Below, piece by piece: positions 44,700 through 56,858 of a stretch of 64,000 nucleotides of DNA. The position numbers and the translations under genes are program-made. Position 1 is the first letter of the stretch; each line of letters begins with the position of its first letter. Source of the DNA: Casuarina equisetifolia (Eukaryota > Streptophyta > Magnoliopsida > Fagales > Casuarinaceae); the NCBI GenBank assembly GCA_028551475.1, contig CM052360.1, forward strand, positions 13,442,501 to 13,506,500, read 5' to 3'. The notes under the pieces were generated by a model. That model was given only the letters and a program-made list of their open reading frames with translations. It searched no databases and was not told the origin of the DNA.

Positions 44700-46280
44700 T
44701 GTTGGGTTTATGGCTATCCAATAAGGGGCGGTTGAATTGGATATTTGGAAGTTTAATAAATTTAAACTTTTCTTTCTATTTTTTTTCTATAATGAATCAG
44801 CTAAACAAATTATCATAATAGTAATGAAATATTTAATAGAAGAATTAAGTCAGAGAAATTCACACAAGAATTTCACGGTGGTTCGGCCCTTTTTCACCTA
44901 CTTTCACCCTCTTCTCCTTCAACTCAAACCAAGTTGAAATTTACTTTACTTTAAACAAGGAGAGCACCTCTCCTTCACCTCATAACTCCTCAGAGAGAGT
45001 TATATAGTTCACAGTTACAAGGTTAGGTTTACAGAAACCTTAATACATCAAGCTTACTCCTCAAATATATGATATGAGTGAGAATTCAAGCTTATTAGAG
45101 AGCTAATCGAATGTATACAAAATCAATTTAAGCTCTAATCTCAAAAACCCCAATTTCACAAATCTAGGGTTTTTGGATTTACAATAATCTTTATGTGCAA
45201 ATAATTTTATAATTAATCTAGCATATATAAAGATTAATTTATCAAATGATATTCAAAAGATAACAAGTTTAAAGAATATCACTGAAGATTTTCTTTTCCT
45301 TCAAATGATACCAAACACAGTTATAAGCACAAATCAATGAGGGTTTTTGTTTCTCTTAATCAGATCAGTAAGAATATATCTCAGCAAGCACCAATGTTTC
45401 ATCCGAATCCTTCTTTTATAGTAAGTACTTGAACCCTGAATAAATTAGCATTTTGGTTCAAACCTTTTTTAAAATCCTTTTGTTGGGATTTGATGGATTC
45501 GACGTTGTACTGAAATAGGTGATGATTTTCAACAAAATAGTTGTTCTGACATTTGGTTGCCTCACCATTCTTCCTGTTGGAGCCATCATCGCAGGAGAGA
45601 GAGATCGAGAGGAGAAGAGTTTCAGAGTGCGGCTAGGGCTTTTGTCTTTTGGTCATAAGAGCTTATGCTCTTATTTGATTCCATACGCTGCCGTTTAGAA
45701 TAAGTGGCTTTTCTCAGGACCCTGCCGTTTCATGCTTCATAAGTTGGCTTCTTAACACGGGCTGAAGTTTTACGGGCTGAAGCAATTATTCACGGGCTTA
45801 AGCTTTCATTCACAAGCGAAAGCTTTCATTCACGAGTTGAAGCAATTATTCAAGGGCTGGAGCAATTATTCACGGGCTGAATAAATAAATAAGCTTCATG
45901 TGTCCATATATATGGTCGGTCCATTTCACCTATACATACACCAATTCCAAGTATCAAAGTTCCTTTAACATAACCAAGAATGTAGATTGATCTATAAAAT
46001 AAAATATTCAAAGATTAAATAAACTTGGCTTCATATTTAATGTTAAATAATAAAATGTAGGAACCTGGTTACTTTATAATATCATTAATTGATATTATAA
46101 TTTGCACACCTTTACTTCCTTTGAGTGTTGATATGTGCATACAAGATCTCATATTTTCTATCATATATGTGAGTATGATATTCTATTTAATACATGTTCA
46201 AATAAATATAAAATTCTATTTGACATATATTCTCATAAAATTTTTCTCAATCAAAACATACAAGCACATGATTTTCAACA
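44700..46280 (-). repeat. Copia-2 3' LTR
   Basis: It contains a near-palindrome at 46074-46100 (11-bp arms TTATAATATCA/TGATATTATAA) and a TTCACGGGCTGAAGCAATTA-type tandem array at about 45755-45890. Confidence 0.94.
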
Positions 46281-46296
46281 ATCTCCCCCTTTTTGA
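46281..46296 (-). other. Copia-2 polypurine tract
   Basis: On the minus strand it reads AAAAAGGGGGAGAT directly before the 3' LTR. Confidence 0.85.
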
Positions 46297-46767
46297 TGAT
46301 GACAAAATTTTCATACTGAATTGACTTGCACATGTTATTTTGCTATACCATGAACACGTAAATGCAGTAAGCATAAACCTATAGCAATTTTCATGAACAC
46401 GTGAATGCAGTAAGCATAAACCTATAATTGTTGTCATGAATATACATCAAAGGATCACAGCAAGTATATTTGCATACTCAGTAGGTTGTAAGAGAGTTTA
46501 TCCTATGTTTTACACTAAGCGTCAGAAATGGAATATATATGCGCTAGCATGAATGTACTCTCTCCCCCTTTTTGTTATTAGCAAAAAAAGTGTAGCAATG
46601 GAAGATAATTAGGCAAAGCAAATAAGAATGAAGACAATCTTTAAAGAAATAGGTAAAAATGAAGAGAATAGCAGCAGAGATCTAACCTGGTGCAGATGTA
46701 CAAATAGGGCTCCTCCTTAGAACAGTAGCTGAGAATACAGTATAATAAAACATATTGCTCACAGAGT
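46297..46767. other. Copia-2 3' untranslated segment
   Basis: This is about 470 bp between the pol stop and the polypurine tract, with no env-like frame. A 40-bp phrase (CATGAACACGTRAATGCAGTAAGCATAAACC) occurs twice at about 46348 and 46393. Confidence 0.6.
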
Positions 46768-48250
46768 TCAAGCAATGTCATTAAGCAAACACATACCAAG
46801 TTCTCTTCGGAGAGTAGAGAACTTATTATGGTCCAATGGTTTTGTGAAAATGTCAGCAAGTTGCTGGTCAGTGCTAACAAATTCAATAGAGATATATGAT
46901 TTTTCAACATGGTCACAAATGAAGTGATGTCTTATCTCTATATGTTTGGTTTTAGAGTGCTATATTGGGTTTTTAGTGAGATTTATGGCACTAGTATTAT
47001 CATATTTCAATGGAATCTTAGTGAAATGAAGACCATAATCCTTTAACTGTTGTTTCATCCATAGAATCTTAGCACAGCAACTAGCTGCAGCTATATATTC
47101 TGCCTCAGTAGAAGAAAGAGCAACGCTGTTTTGTTTCTTGAAGTGCCAAGAAACCAACATATATCCTAAAAAATGACATGTACCACTAGTGCTTTTTGAC
47201 ATGTACCACTAGTGCTTTTTCTATCAATTTTACACCCAACATAGTCAGAATCATTAAATACATGTAGATCAAACATAGTGTCTTTTGAATACCAAATGCC
47301 TAATGTGATTAAGTCCTTTAGATACTGAAAAATCCTTTTAACAGCTTTTAAGTGTTGTTCCTTGGGATTAGATTGAAATCTTACCCATAAACAAACACTA
47401 AACATGATGTCTGGCCAAGAAGCAGTCAAATATAATAGGGAACCAATCATGCCTCTATACATTTTAGAATTAACACAAACTCCAACATTGTCATTTGATA
47501 AAGATGTAGATGTGCTCATGGGAGTATTTATAAGTTTGGAATCATGCATGTTATATTTCTTGAGTAATTCCTTAGTATATTTAGTTTGACTTATGAATAT
47601 TCCTCTAGGTGTTTGTTTAATTTGAAGTCTAAGAAAGTAATTTAATTTACCCATCATGCTCATTTCAAACTCATGTTTCATATTATCAGCAAATTGTTCA
47701 CACATAGCAGAATTTGTAGAACCAAACACAATATCATCAACATAGATTTGAACAATCAAAATCTCTTTTCCTTGTATCTTGATAAACAATTTATTATCTA
47801 CCTTTCCTTTTTTAAAATTTGTATTTAATAGAAATTTGCTCAATTTATCATACCAAGCCCATGGGCTTGTTTTAACCCATATAAAGCTTTGGAAAGCTTG
47901 AATACATGATCTGGGCATATGGGATCTTCAAATCCAAGTGGTTGTTCTACATAAACCTCCTCCTTAACAACACCATTTAAAAAGGCACTTTTCACATCCA
48001 TTTGAAATAGTGTGAAATTCATATAGCAAGCAAAAGCAAGCAACATCCGAATAGCTTCTAACCTAGCTACAGGAGCAAACGTTTCATCATAGTCAATTCC
48101 TTCTTCTTGACTATATCCTTGAGCTACCAATCTAGCTTTGTTTCTTGTAATGGTCCCACATTCATCTAATTTATTTCTGAACACCCATTTGGTTCCATGA
48201 CCGAATGGTTCTGTGGTCTTGGAACTAATTCCTAAACTTTACTCATTTCA
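46768..48250 (-). pseudogene. Copia-2 reverse transcriptase and RNase H
   Basis: From about 48184 the minus strand reads [40 protein letters not shown] and [16 protein letters not shown] frame change near 47870 follows, then IVQIYVDDIVFGSTNSAMCE with an intact YVDD. RNase H has DSDYVGCKIDRKSTSGTC and SSTEAEYIAAASCCAKILWM, then DNTSAINLTKNPI followed by a stop near 46960, with further pol-like sequence to GMCLLNDIA and TGA (46768-46770). A 23-bp tandem duplication at 47174-47219 shifts the RNase H frame. Few stops are present compared with Copia-1. Confidence 0.9.
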
Positions 48251-49003
48251 AACTGATTTAGTTCTTCTTGCATAGCAAGGAACCAACTCTCATCTTTAAG
48301 AGCTTCATCTATTTTCTTTGGCTCTATTTGAGACAAGAAAACTTGATGTTCACATGTGTTATGATATTTAGATCGTGTGCTTACTTTATTTGTTGGATTT
48401 CCTAGAATGTGTTGTTGATCTACTTCGTTTCTGACTCTCGGGAAAGTAAATTCTCTAGAGTCTAACTCCCCCTCAATGGATGCATATTTGTCATTTGCAT
48501 TTTGTGCCATGGAGCTTAGGTCAGAATCATCCTTGAATTTTACATGAATAGATTCTTCAACAACTAGAGTTTTCTTATTGAAAACTCTATATGCTTTGCT
48601 GGTCTAAGAATAACCTAGAAAAATGGTCTCATCACTTTTAGAATCAAATTTTCCAAGTGACTCTTTTCCATAGTTTAGCACAAAGCATTGACTTCCAAAC
48701 ACATGGAAGTAGGATATGTTGGGTTTTCTACCAAACAGTAACTCGAATGGAGTCTTCTTCAAGATTGGTCTTAAGAATGCTCTATTTGAAATGTAACAGG
48801 CTGTACTTACCGTTTCTCCCAAAAGTGTTTATGAAGATTGTATTCACACATCATGGTTCTAGCCATTTCTTGAAGTGTCCTATTCTTTCTTTCTACAACA
48901 CCATTTTGTTGAGGTGTCCTAGGTGCTGAAAATTGTGAGATATGCCATTCTTGAAACAGAATTTCTCAAACAAACAGTTTTCAAACTCACCACCATGATC
49001 TAT
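48251..49003 (-). pseudogene. Copia-2 integrase C-terminal part and linker
   Basis: 48822-48604 encodes TACYISNRAFLRPILKKTPF, LLFGRKPNISYFHVFGSQCF and the KSDETIFLGYS block. 48510-48232 is the acidic linker up to the RT start (ESWFLAMQEELNQFE). Frame breaks occur near 48600, 48825 and 48950. Confidence 0.86.
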
Positions 49004-49831
49004 TCAAATCTTAACAATGGTAAGATCCTTTTCATTTTGTACCATTTTTGAGAAATCAACAAATTTCTCAAATGCTTCATCTTTCCTAGCAAGTAGATAT
49101 ACCCAAATATATCTAATGTAATCATCTACTATGACTAAAGCATAATACTTTCCATTTATAGTGGCTGTCCTTAGAGGACCAAACAAATCCATATGTATCA
49201 TTTCTAATGGTCTTGAGGTAGACACTATTAATTTTGGTTTAAAATTGCTTTGAGTATGTTTCCCTTTCACACATGCATCACATAATTGATCTTTATCAAA
49301 TGTGAGCTCAGGTAGTCCTCTAACTAGACCGTTCTTGGATAATTTCTCTAATAATCCTAGACTAGCATGACCAAGTTTTCTATGCCACAACCATGCATCA
49401 ACACTTTTACTAGCAATCAAGCATGTTTGTTTATTTGTCAACTCACTAAAATTAAGCACATAGATATTATCTTTCCTTTTTCCAATTATTCTCACATTAT
49501 TTTCCAACTTTTCAACAAGACATAGTTCTTTCCCAAATCTGATTTTGAAGTTGTTATCACACAACTGACTTATACTTAGAAGATTAAATTTCAATTCATC
49601 AACATACAACACATCAGATATGAGAAGGGATCTCGGGTTACCTATGGTGCCTACACCTTTAATCCTTCCTTTGGAGTTATCTCCAAAAGATACCATACCA
49701 CTAGACTTTAGCTCAAGTGTTGAGAAGAGCTCCATCATCCTAGTCATATGACGGGAACAACAGCTGTCCAGAATCCACAACTCTTTGTGCCTCTTCTTGT
49801 TTATATTCTTACTTATATCCTGTAAAAACAA
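49004..49831 (-). pseudogene. Copia-2 protease, pre-integrase and integrase core
   Basis: One open block of 275 codons. ELWILDSCCSRHMTRMMELF has Cys replacing the Gly of the DSG active site. The pre-integrase zinc region WLWHRKLGHASLGLLEKLSK plus LCDACVKGKHTQS keeps its His and Cys residues. The integrase core reads MDLFGPLRTATINGKYYALV, VDDYIRYIWVYLLARKDEAF and NEKDLTIVKI. The block ends at a stop just before the second catalytic Asp region (49003). Confidence 0.9.
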
Positions 49832-49871
49832 AAATTTGTGTTAAAGATTTTGGTACCCTTTTTTCTTTGGG

Positions 49872-51546
49872 TCAGTGGGTGTTAGTTTCTAATACATTTA
49901 TCATTTTCTGAGGCATCCAAATCTTTTTGATCTTGTATGTTTTTCTCAGCCTAATTGGACATGTATCAAATGAATGACCAACATATTTACAATAAGAACA
50001 TTTATGATGCAGCAAAAGTCCACAAACCTTATTGTCAATGAGGCTTGTAGGTGTTTTTGTGTTTTCTAAGGAATTGTATCCTATTCCAGCTTTGTTGTAT
50101 ACACCTTTTTGTGATTCTAATATGTTGTTCAACAAGTTACTACCTTTTGTAAACCTGTGCAATAATATACTAGTTTCATCCAACTTCATTTGAATTTCAG
50201 ATTTCTCTTTTTGTAACCCCTGAATTTTCATGTTTAGTTTTTCTGTGTCTTTGTCACACATTAACTCATTTAACTCATTAGCATGCTTATTTTATGAAAT
50301 AGGAGCAAATACTAATCGAAGAGCATGTATCAGTTTTAGAAGAAATATTCTCATTAGTGTTTTTATGCATACAAGTCATAGATAATGCCATGGGAGATTT
50401 ATCCTTTTCAGTTTTAGATTTTACAGATTTATATTTAGCCTTTATCTTCTTATATTTTTCTTTTATCTTTGTTGCATACTCAACCAGATCAAAAAAAGCA
50501 GTTTCAATATCACCACTCAAATTTGTTTCAAATTCAGGATCACTTACCTCGAGTTCTTCTTCTATTTTTGCATTTGTGGTTAGGCAGAGATGAGCTACTT
50601 CTTCTTGTTCTTCTTCATCTAATGAAGAGCTCTTATCATCCCATGCAGCAATCATCGCCTTCTTCTTTCCTTTATTGTTCTTCTTCTTCAGTGAGGGGCA
50701 ATCGGCTTTGATATGTCCAGACTTCTACACTCATAGCATAAGTTATCCCTAGACTCATATGTTTCATTTCTTCTAGGTTGTCCTTTATTTCTTCCTAGAC
50801 CCTTTTTGAGATATTTCCTAACTCTTCTAGCAATTAAAGCAATCTCATCATTTTCTGACTCAATCTCTTTAGTCTTCGCTATTTTTACTTTTAAAGCAAG
50901 TGACCTTCTATTATCTTTTTCCTTAACTCTCCTAATTAGTTGCATTTCATGAGTCTTTAATGATCCTAGTAAATCATCTAAGGTTAAACTATCTAGATCA
51001 TGTGCCTCTTCTATAGCCATTTTCTTGGGATCCCAGCTCTCGAGTAGAGACACTAGCATTTTTCTGACCATTTCTTCATTTGTGTAAGTCTTTCCTAACA
51101 ACCTAAGTTCAGATATTATTTCTGTAAATCTACCAAACATGTCACTAATAGTTTCAAATTCAAGCATAGTAAGCAATTCATAATCATGAGTAAGCATGGT
51201 TACCTTGGATGACTTGACTTTCTTTGTACCTTCAAATATGACTTCTAATTTATCCCATATTTCCTTACTCGTAAGACAGGATGACACTTTATTAAATTCA
51301 TGAGCTTTCAACCCACTATAAATCATGTTCATAGGCTTTAGCACTTATTCCCATGATTTTAGCTTCATTTTTACTCCATTCATCAATTTCGGGTAACGTG
51401 GTACCTTTTTTGATTATCTGCCAAGTTTCAGGGTCTTGACTCACAATGAATACTTGCATAAGTTGCTTCCAATATCTATAATTTATCCCATCAAACAGAG
51501 GTGGTTTGTTATATCCCGTAACAGCTACTCCTTTCTCTATAGCCAT
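49872..51546 (-). pseudogene. Copia-2 gag
   Basis: It starts at 51546 with FDGINYRYWKQLMQVFI. A frame change follows near 51330. The block 51344-50688 has SSCLTSKEIWDKLEVIFEGT, LVSLLESWDPKKMAIEEAHD and a zinc knuckle whose reading is lost after CYEC because of an apparent one-base deletion near 50730. The block 50655-50287 has the WDDKSSSLDEEEQEEVAHL acidic stretch. 50261-49872 has a coiled-coil-like segment and a second knuckle (CSYCKYVGHSFDTC). Order and length match Copia-1 gag. Confidence 0.9.
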
Positions 51547-51593
51547 GTAAGTGGATCTACTCTAGGATGTTAAGCCTTTAAATCAGAGAACCT

Positions 51594-51609
51594 GGCTCTA
51601 GATGCCAAT
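51594..51609 (-). other. Copia-2 primer-binding site
   Basis: On the minus strand TTGGCATCTAGAGCC directly follows the 5' LTR. It is a variant of the initiator-Met type with two differences. Confidence 0.78.
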
Positions 51610-53198
51610 TGTTGGGTTATGGCTATCCAAGAAGGGGGGTTGAATTGGATATTTGGAAGTTTAATAAATTTAAACTTTTCTCTCCATTTGTTTTTCTATA
51701 ATGAATACAGCTAAACAAATTATCACAATAGTAATGAAATATTTAATTAAAGAATTAAGTTAGAGAAATTCACACACAAGAATTTCACAGTGGTTTGGCC
51801 CTTTTTCACCTACTTCCACCCTCTTCTCCTTCAACTTAAACCGAGTTGAAATATGCTTTACTTCAAACAAGGAGAACACCTTTCCCTCACCTCACAACTC
51901 CTCAGAAGGAGTTATATAGTTCATGGTTACAAGGTTAGGTTTACAGAAACCTTAATACATCAAACTTACTCCTCAAATGTATGATATGAGTAAGGATTCA
52001 AGCTTATTAGAGAGTTAATCAAATGTATACAAAATCAATTTAAGCTCTAATCTCAAAAACCCCAATTTCACAGATATAGGGTTTTCGAATTTACAATAAT
52101 CTTTATGTGTAAATAATTTTATAATCAATCTAGCACATATAAAGATTAATCTATCAAATAATATTCAAAAGATAACAAGTTTAAAGAATATCACCGAAGA
52201 TTTTCTTTTCCTTCAAACGATACCGAACATAGCTATAAGCACAAATCGATGAGGGCTTTTGTTTCTCTTAATCAGATCAGTAAGAATATATCTCAGCAAG
52301 CACCAATGTTTCATCCTAATCCTTCTTTTATAGCAGGTACTTGAACCTTGAATAGATTAAGGTTTCGGTTCAAACCTTTTTTGAAATCCTTCCGTTGGGA
52401 TTTGATGGATTCGACATTGTATTGAAACAGGTGATGATTTTTCAACAAAATAGTTGTTCTGACATCCAGTCACCTCACCATTCTTCCCATTGGAGCCGTC
52501 ATCGCAAGAGAGAGAGATCGAGAGGAGAAGAGTTTCAGAGTCCAGCTAGGGCTTCCATCTTTTGGTCATAAGAGCTTATGCTCTTATTTGCTTCCATACG
52601 TTGTTGTTTAGAATAAGTGGCTTTTCTCAAGACGCTGCCGTTTCATGCTTCATAAGTTGGCTTCTTTACACGGGCTGAAGCAATTATTCATGAGCTTAAG
52701 CTTTCGTTCACAGGCTGAAGCTTTCATTCACAAACTGAAGCTCTCATTCATGGGCTGAAGCAACTATTCACGGGTTAGAGCAATTATTCATGGGCTGAGT
52801 AAATAAATAAGCTTCATGTGTCCATATATATGGTTGGTCCATTTCACCTATACATACACCAATTCCAAGTATCAAAGTTCCTTTAACATAACCAAGAATG
52901 TAGATTAATCTATGAAATAAAATATTCAAAGATTAAATAAACTTAGCTTCATATTTAATGTTAAATAATAAAATATAGGAACTCGGTTACTTTATAATAT
53001 CATTAATTAATATTATAATGTGCACATCTTTTACTTCCTTTGAGTTTTGATATGTGCACACAAGATCTCATATTTTCTATCATATATGCAAGTATGATAT
53101 CTATTTAATACATGTTCAAATAAATATAAAATTCTATTTGACATATATTCTCATAAAATTTTTCTCAATCAAAACATACAAGCACATGATTTTCAACA
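51610..53198 (-). repeat. Copia-2 5' LTR
   Basis: It aligns with 44700-46280. The near-palindrome is at 52992-53018 and the tandem array at about 52670-52800, where the unit number and phase differ from the other LTR. Confidence 0.94.
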
Positions 53199-53203
53199 GG
53201 ACC

Positions 53204-54403
53204 TTCCATATGGCTCACCACCGCAACTTCTTTCCTTTTTCAAACTTTGTCAATGTTGATAACTTTGTTACGATCAAGCTAACATAAGGAAATTACTTGC
53301 CATGGATAACTCAGATGAAATCCTTACTCTAAACTCAAAAACTTACTGGCTTTTATCACTGATGAAACCACCTATCCTTCACCTACAACTATCAAAGCTG
53401 AAGAAGAGGAATCAAATCTAGACCATGCACCTTGGGTACAAAGCGATGCTCTTGTAAGATCCTAGATCATCAATACACTTTCTGAAAAAGCTCTAGGTCA
53501 CATATTTGAGCTTGAAAATGCATTTCAAGTTTGGGAGGCTTTGTTAAACCATTTTCTTGAGAAAATTGAAGCATAAGAATTTGATCTCCTATCTCAACTT
53601 CACAATCTACATAAAGATAGAAAACCACTTCCTATCTTTTTGTCAAAATTTAAGGGTTTACTAAACCAACTCAGCTCAGCTGGTAAATTGCTCTTTGACT
53701 CATCTAAAACATTTAGGTTACTAAAAGGTCTCGGAAAAGACTATGAGGCATTCAAGACCATCATGTTCAAACCTACAAATCATCAATTTAGTAAGGCTAT
53801 CTCTCAACTTCAACTTTTTAAGTCACGTTAACAATGTTATAACAAAGAATCAGACTCTATCCTTGATGAAAATTTAGCCCTTTCAACTCAAAGGAATACT
53901 AGAAAAGGTTGAGGAGGGTCTAAAGGAAGGGGATCCTTTCAATTCACCTCTTAAGGGTGAGGGTTCAATCCCTTAGCCTTAAGCAATCGCAATTAAAAGA
54001 ACAACCCTAAGGTAAGCATACTTATTTCTTTTAATCAAAAATAAGTTGACCAAAATACCTTTACACTAATTTCTTGTCAAATAAGTAGAAAACATGGACA
54101 TAATGCTCTAGAATGCTAAAGAAGGTTTGATCACACATATCAAGCTAAAGATATTCCAAAGGCTCTATCAGCACTTCATATATTTAAGCTAGACAATGAA
54201 GAATGAGTTGTTGATACTCGTGCCTTAACACACATGGTAGATACGGCAGGTAAACTTACCACAATATCTCCTTACAAAGGAACAAATTATATATTCAAAG
54301 GAAATGGACATCAACTTCCCATTACTCATATGGCTTCAACTAAACTTAGAGGACAAATTAAATTAAAATTAGTGTTAGTTGCATAAACAATTAAATATAA
54401 CAT
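53204..54403 (+). pseudogene. Copia-3 gag-protease remnant
   Basis: Across frames it reads FVTIKLT and NYLPWITQMKSLL (about 53262-53320), EKALGHIFELENAFQVWEAL (53482-53541), LHNLHKDRKPLPIFLSKFKG (53598-53657) and LLKGLGKDYEAFKTIMF (53719-53770). These are Copia gag blocks of a lineage different from SIRE. A knuckle remnant (KHGHNALEC, about 54091) and a protease-like VVDTRALTHMVDTAGKLTTI block (54207-54266, Arg-Ala for Gly-Ala) follow. It stops at LTR-A. RT and integrase are absent. Confidence 0.82.
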
Positions 54404-55113
54404 TGTTGAAAATCATATGTTGATGTGTTTTGTTGAGAAAAATTTTATTTGTGAATGAATGATAATATCTTTATGTGCATACATTGAATACCAAAGAAAG
54501 TAAGAGATGTGCAAATTATAATATCAACTAATGATATTATAAAGTAGTTGGTTTCCTACATTTCATTATCAAACATCACATGTAAAGTTTAGATAAATAT
54601 TTTCATGTGATTTAATGAATAAAAATATAAGCGATTACATTAAAAAAATGATACTTTACTCAATGAGAAGAAATATAAGGTGATAGGAATGTCAAAGCCA
54701 TTTTGAAGAGCCTTAATTGCCGTCTACATTATTAATTGATGTAGCATCTATCAAGTCTCAATGGCTTAACTCCAACAAGCAACTCAGGTTCGAATGAAAT
54801 TCTAGAAAGCTTATTTACTTGATATCTAATATAAAAGGAGGAAGAAGAAAGTTCTTCAGTGTGATTTTGATAAGATTGTGTTGAGAAATCAAGTTTATGC
54901 TCAAGTCTTGCAAAGATATCATACCTAATGATATTCTTCATCAATCTTCGAAGCAACTATGTATCTTTGGTGATATTCCTTCAAACTAATATTCTTCTAA
55001 ATATTCACTGTTAGGTTAAGTCATTTATGTGTTGATCAACCTTTAATTATTATATGCACATAAACTTCTCTATAAATTTGAAACCCTAACTTTGTGAAAA
55101 TTAGGGGTTTTCA
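54404..55113 (+). repeat. LTR-A: truncated SIRE-type LTR
   Basis: It begins TGTTGAAAATCATATG and matches the first part of the Copia-1 LTR, including the near-palindrome at 54516-54542 and the CCCTAACTTTGTGAAAATT block. It is cut off where LTR-B begins. No matching right half was found beyond 56858. Confidence 0.8.
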
Positions 55114-56858
55114 TTGGAAAATAAGAGTTTTCTTATGACAAAATGTATTTGTACATATATTTCTTCAAATATGTTTTTCATAGGTGCAAAAGAAAACCAT
55201 AGGAAGCAAAAGGTGTGCAAATTATAATATCAATTAATGATATTATAAAGTAACCGGGTTCCTACATTTCTTGATATAATGTTATTATACAATGTCCTTA
55301 AGAAATTATTTATTTAATATCATTATATAATGTCTTGAGAAAAGCCTTATTTAAAAGATTTTAAATATGTCATATATTATGTTTGAGAAAAAATGATACT
55401 TGCTCTTGCTTGGATGAAGGTATGAAGTAATTGCCTCTAGCAAAAAATTACTTTACTAAATCAAGACTATTATTGGAGCAAATAATGGTTCTACCAAGAA
55501 CTTATAATATATACTCTCGGCATGCTCATCATATATGCTCTTGGCTTGCTCATCATATATGCCCTTGGCCTACTCATTATATATGCTTGTGGCTTGCTCA
55601 TTACACTCGCTCTTGGCCTGTTCGGCCTGCTCATTATACTCACTCTTGATCCGCTTCACGACCCGCTTATAAGGTCACTCCTATTAGTTGGATAAGCCCA
55701 ATTTGTATCACTAAATGAAACTCATCATTTCATTTAGGCAGTATAACTCTTAAGTTGCTTGTATACTCACGATGCCCTAACCCCCTATTATGAACAAAAG
55801 CCGATTGAAAAGAGAGAGAGAGAGACAGAGAAGCGTCGCCATTGGCGATCAAGTCCTCAATAGGAAGATTCTTGAGTAGACCGGTGTCAGAACGGTCAGA
55901 TTTGTGATTAAGAGTGAAGATGTGAAGTTGATTTGAAGGCTGATTTATTGTTCTAATAGGAAAAGGCTATATTCTAAGGTTTGAACGTTTGAAACCCTAG
56001 CTCTACTTTTTCTATTTAAGAATAGTCAATCTATGGAGAAGGGTTTGACACTTATGAGCATCTAAAGCTTTCTTTGGTTAAAGAATCATTCTTTATGCTC
56101 ATTTGATTCATCTCTAAATCTGGTTTACTTTTGGTGAGATACAAGGCCACGGTGATATTGTGATTAAACAGTTTATTATCCAATTTTATCATCTATTATA
56201 TCTTGTATGAACTTGCTTATGTACTAATTACATTAAAAATATATATTGCACAGAAATATTGCAAGGAATCCGAAACCCTAATTTGTCATAATATAGGGAT
56301 TTTGTGATAGGAGCTTTAAGCTACACTATTTCTACTTAAATAGCTCCTTTAGGTTACAATATCCCACCAACCTTCATATTATTTAGGATTTGTATTTGAA
56401 CAGTGATCTTTTGATCATATTCTGTATTTATGCTTAAGAATTCCTTGAGAAGGAATTGCTTGGATTAGGAAGAACGTTTTCTCCTAATATGGTTTAAGTA
56501 ATGGAGACTTCAATCGGTTAGATTAAAGGAGAAAAGGGTGGACATAAGACTCAAGGGTTAAATGCCGAACCACCATGGTAAATCTAGTGTTTTTCTCTCT
56601 TTCTTTTATTTGCTTAAAGCTAACATGCTAGTTACTAATATTTATTTATTCCTCAACTTGATGTTAACTTGTTTCCTTGTCCGAAAGTTAGATATATTGG
56701 ACCGAAACTAGTCTTTATGTTGTTAGCTTGCTATTCCTTCTTGATTATATATGTGTTAATTGTATGAACACCTAGAATTCTCTTAGAAGAGAAAAATTGG
56801 AGCTAAGTCTTAGCTTAATCAATTCCACCCCCTTCTTGTTAAGCCATAAAACCCAACA
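55114..56858 (+). mobile_element. LTR-B copy (SIRE-type), plus orientation
   Basis: It begins TTGGAAAATAAGAG (the usual TG start reads CA or is lost) and ends AAACCCAACA. It is the reverse complement of 41489-43200. A near-palindrome lies at 55222-55248 and a GCTCATCATATATGCTCTTG-type tandem array at about 55510-55640. A CCACCCCCTTCTTGTTAAGCC end motif is present. No primer-binding site follows. Confidence 0.83.

Larger units (their letters stand above)
44700..53198 (-). mobile_element. Copia-2: structurally complete SIRE/Maximus-like element
   Basis: LTRs at 44700-46280 (1581 bp) and 51610-53198 (1589 bp) begin TGTTGGGTT and end TTTTCAACA on the plus strand. The TSD GGACC is exact at 44695-44699 and 53199-53203. 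The minus strand carries gag, protease, integrase, RT and RNase H in Copia order, with long open blocks (up to 275 codons), so it has decayed less than Copia-1. Proteins are close relatives of Copia-1. It sits inside Copia-3. Confidence 0.95.

Noticed and set aside
53880-53990. Second tRNA-like unit near GAGGGTTCAATCCC
   Set aside because: A B-box-like phrase is present in the Copia-3 remnant, but no acceptor or anticodon stem could be built around it.
41489-56858. A composite transposon bounded by the inverted LTR-B copies
   Set aside because: The outer flanks show no target duplication and the inner flanks differ. Two independent LTR insertions explain the arrangement.
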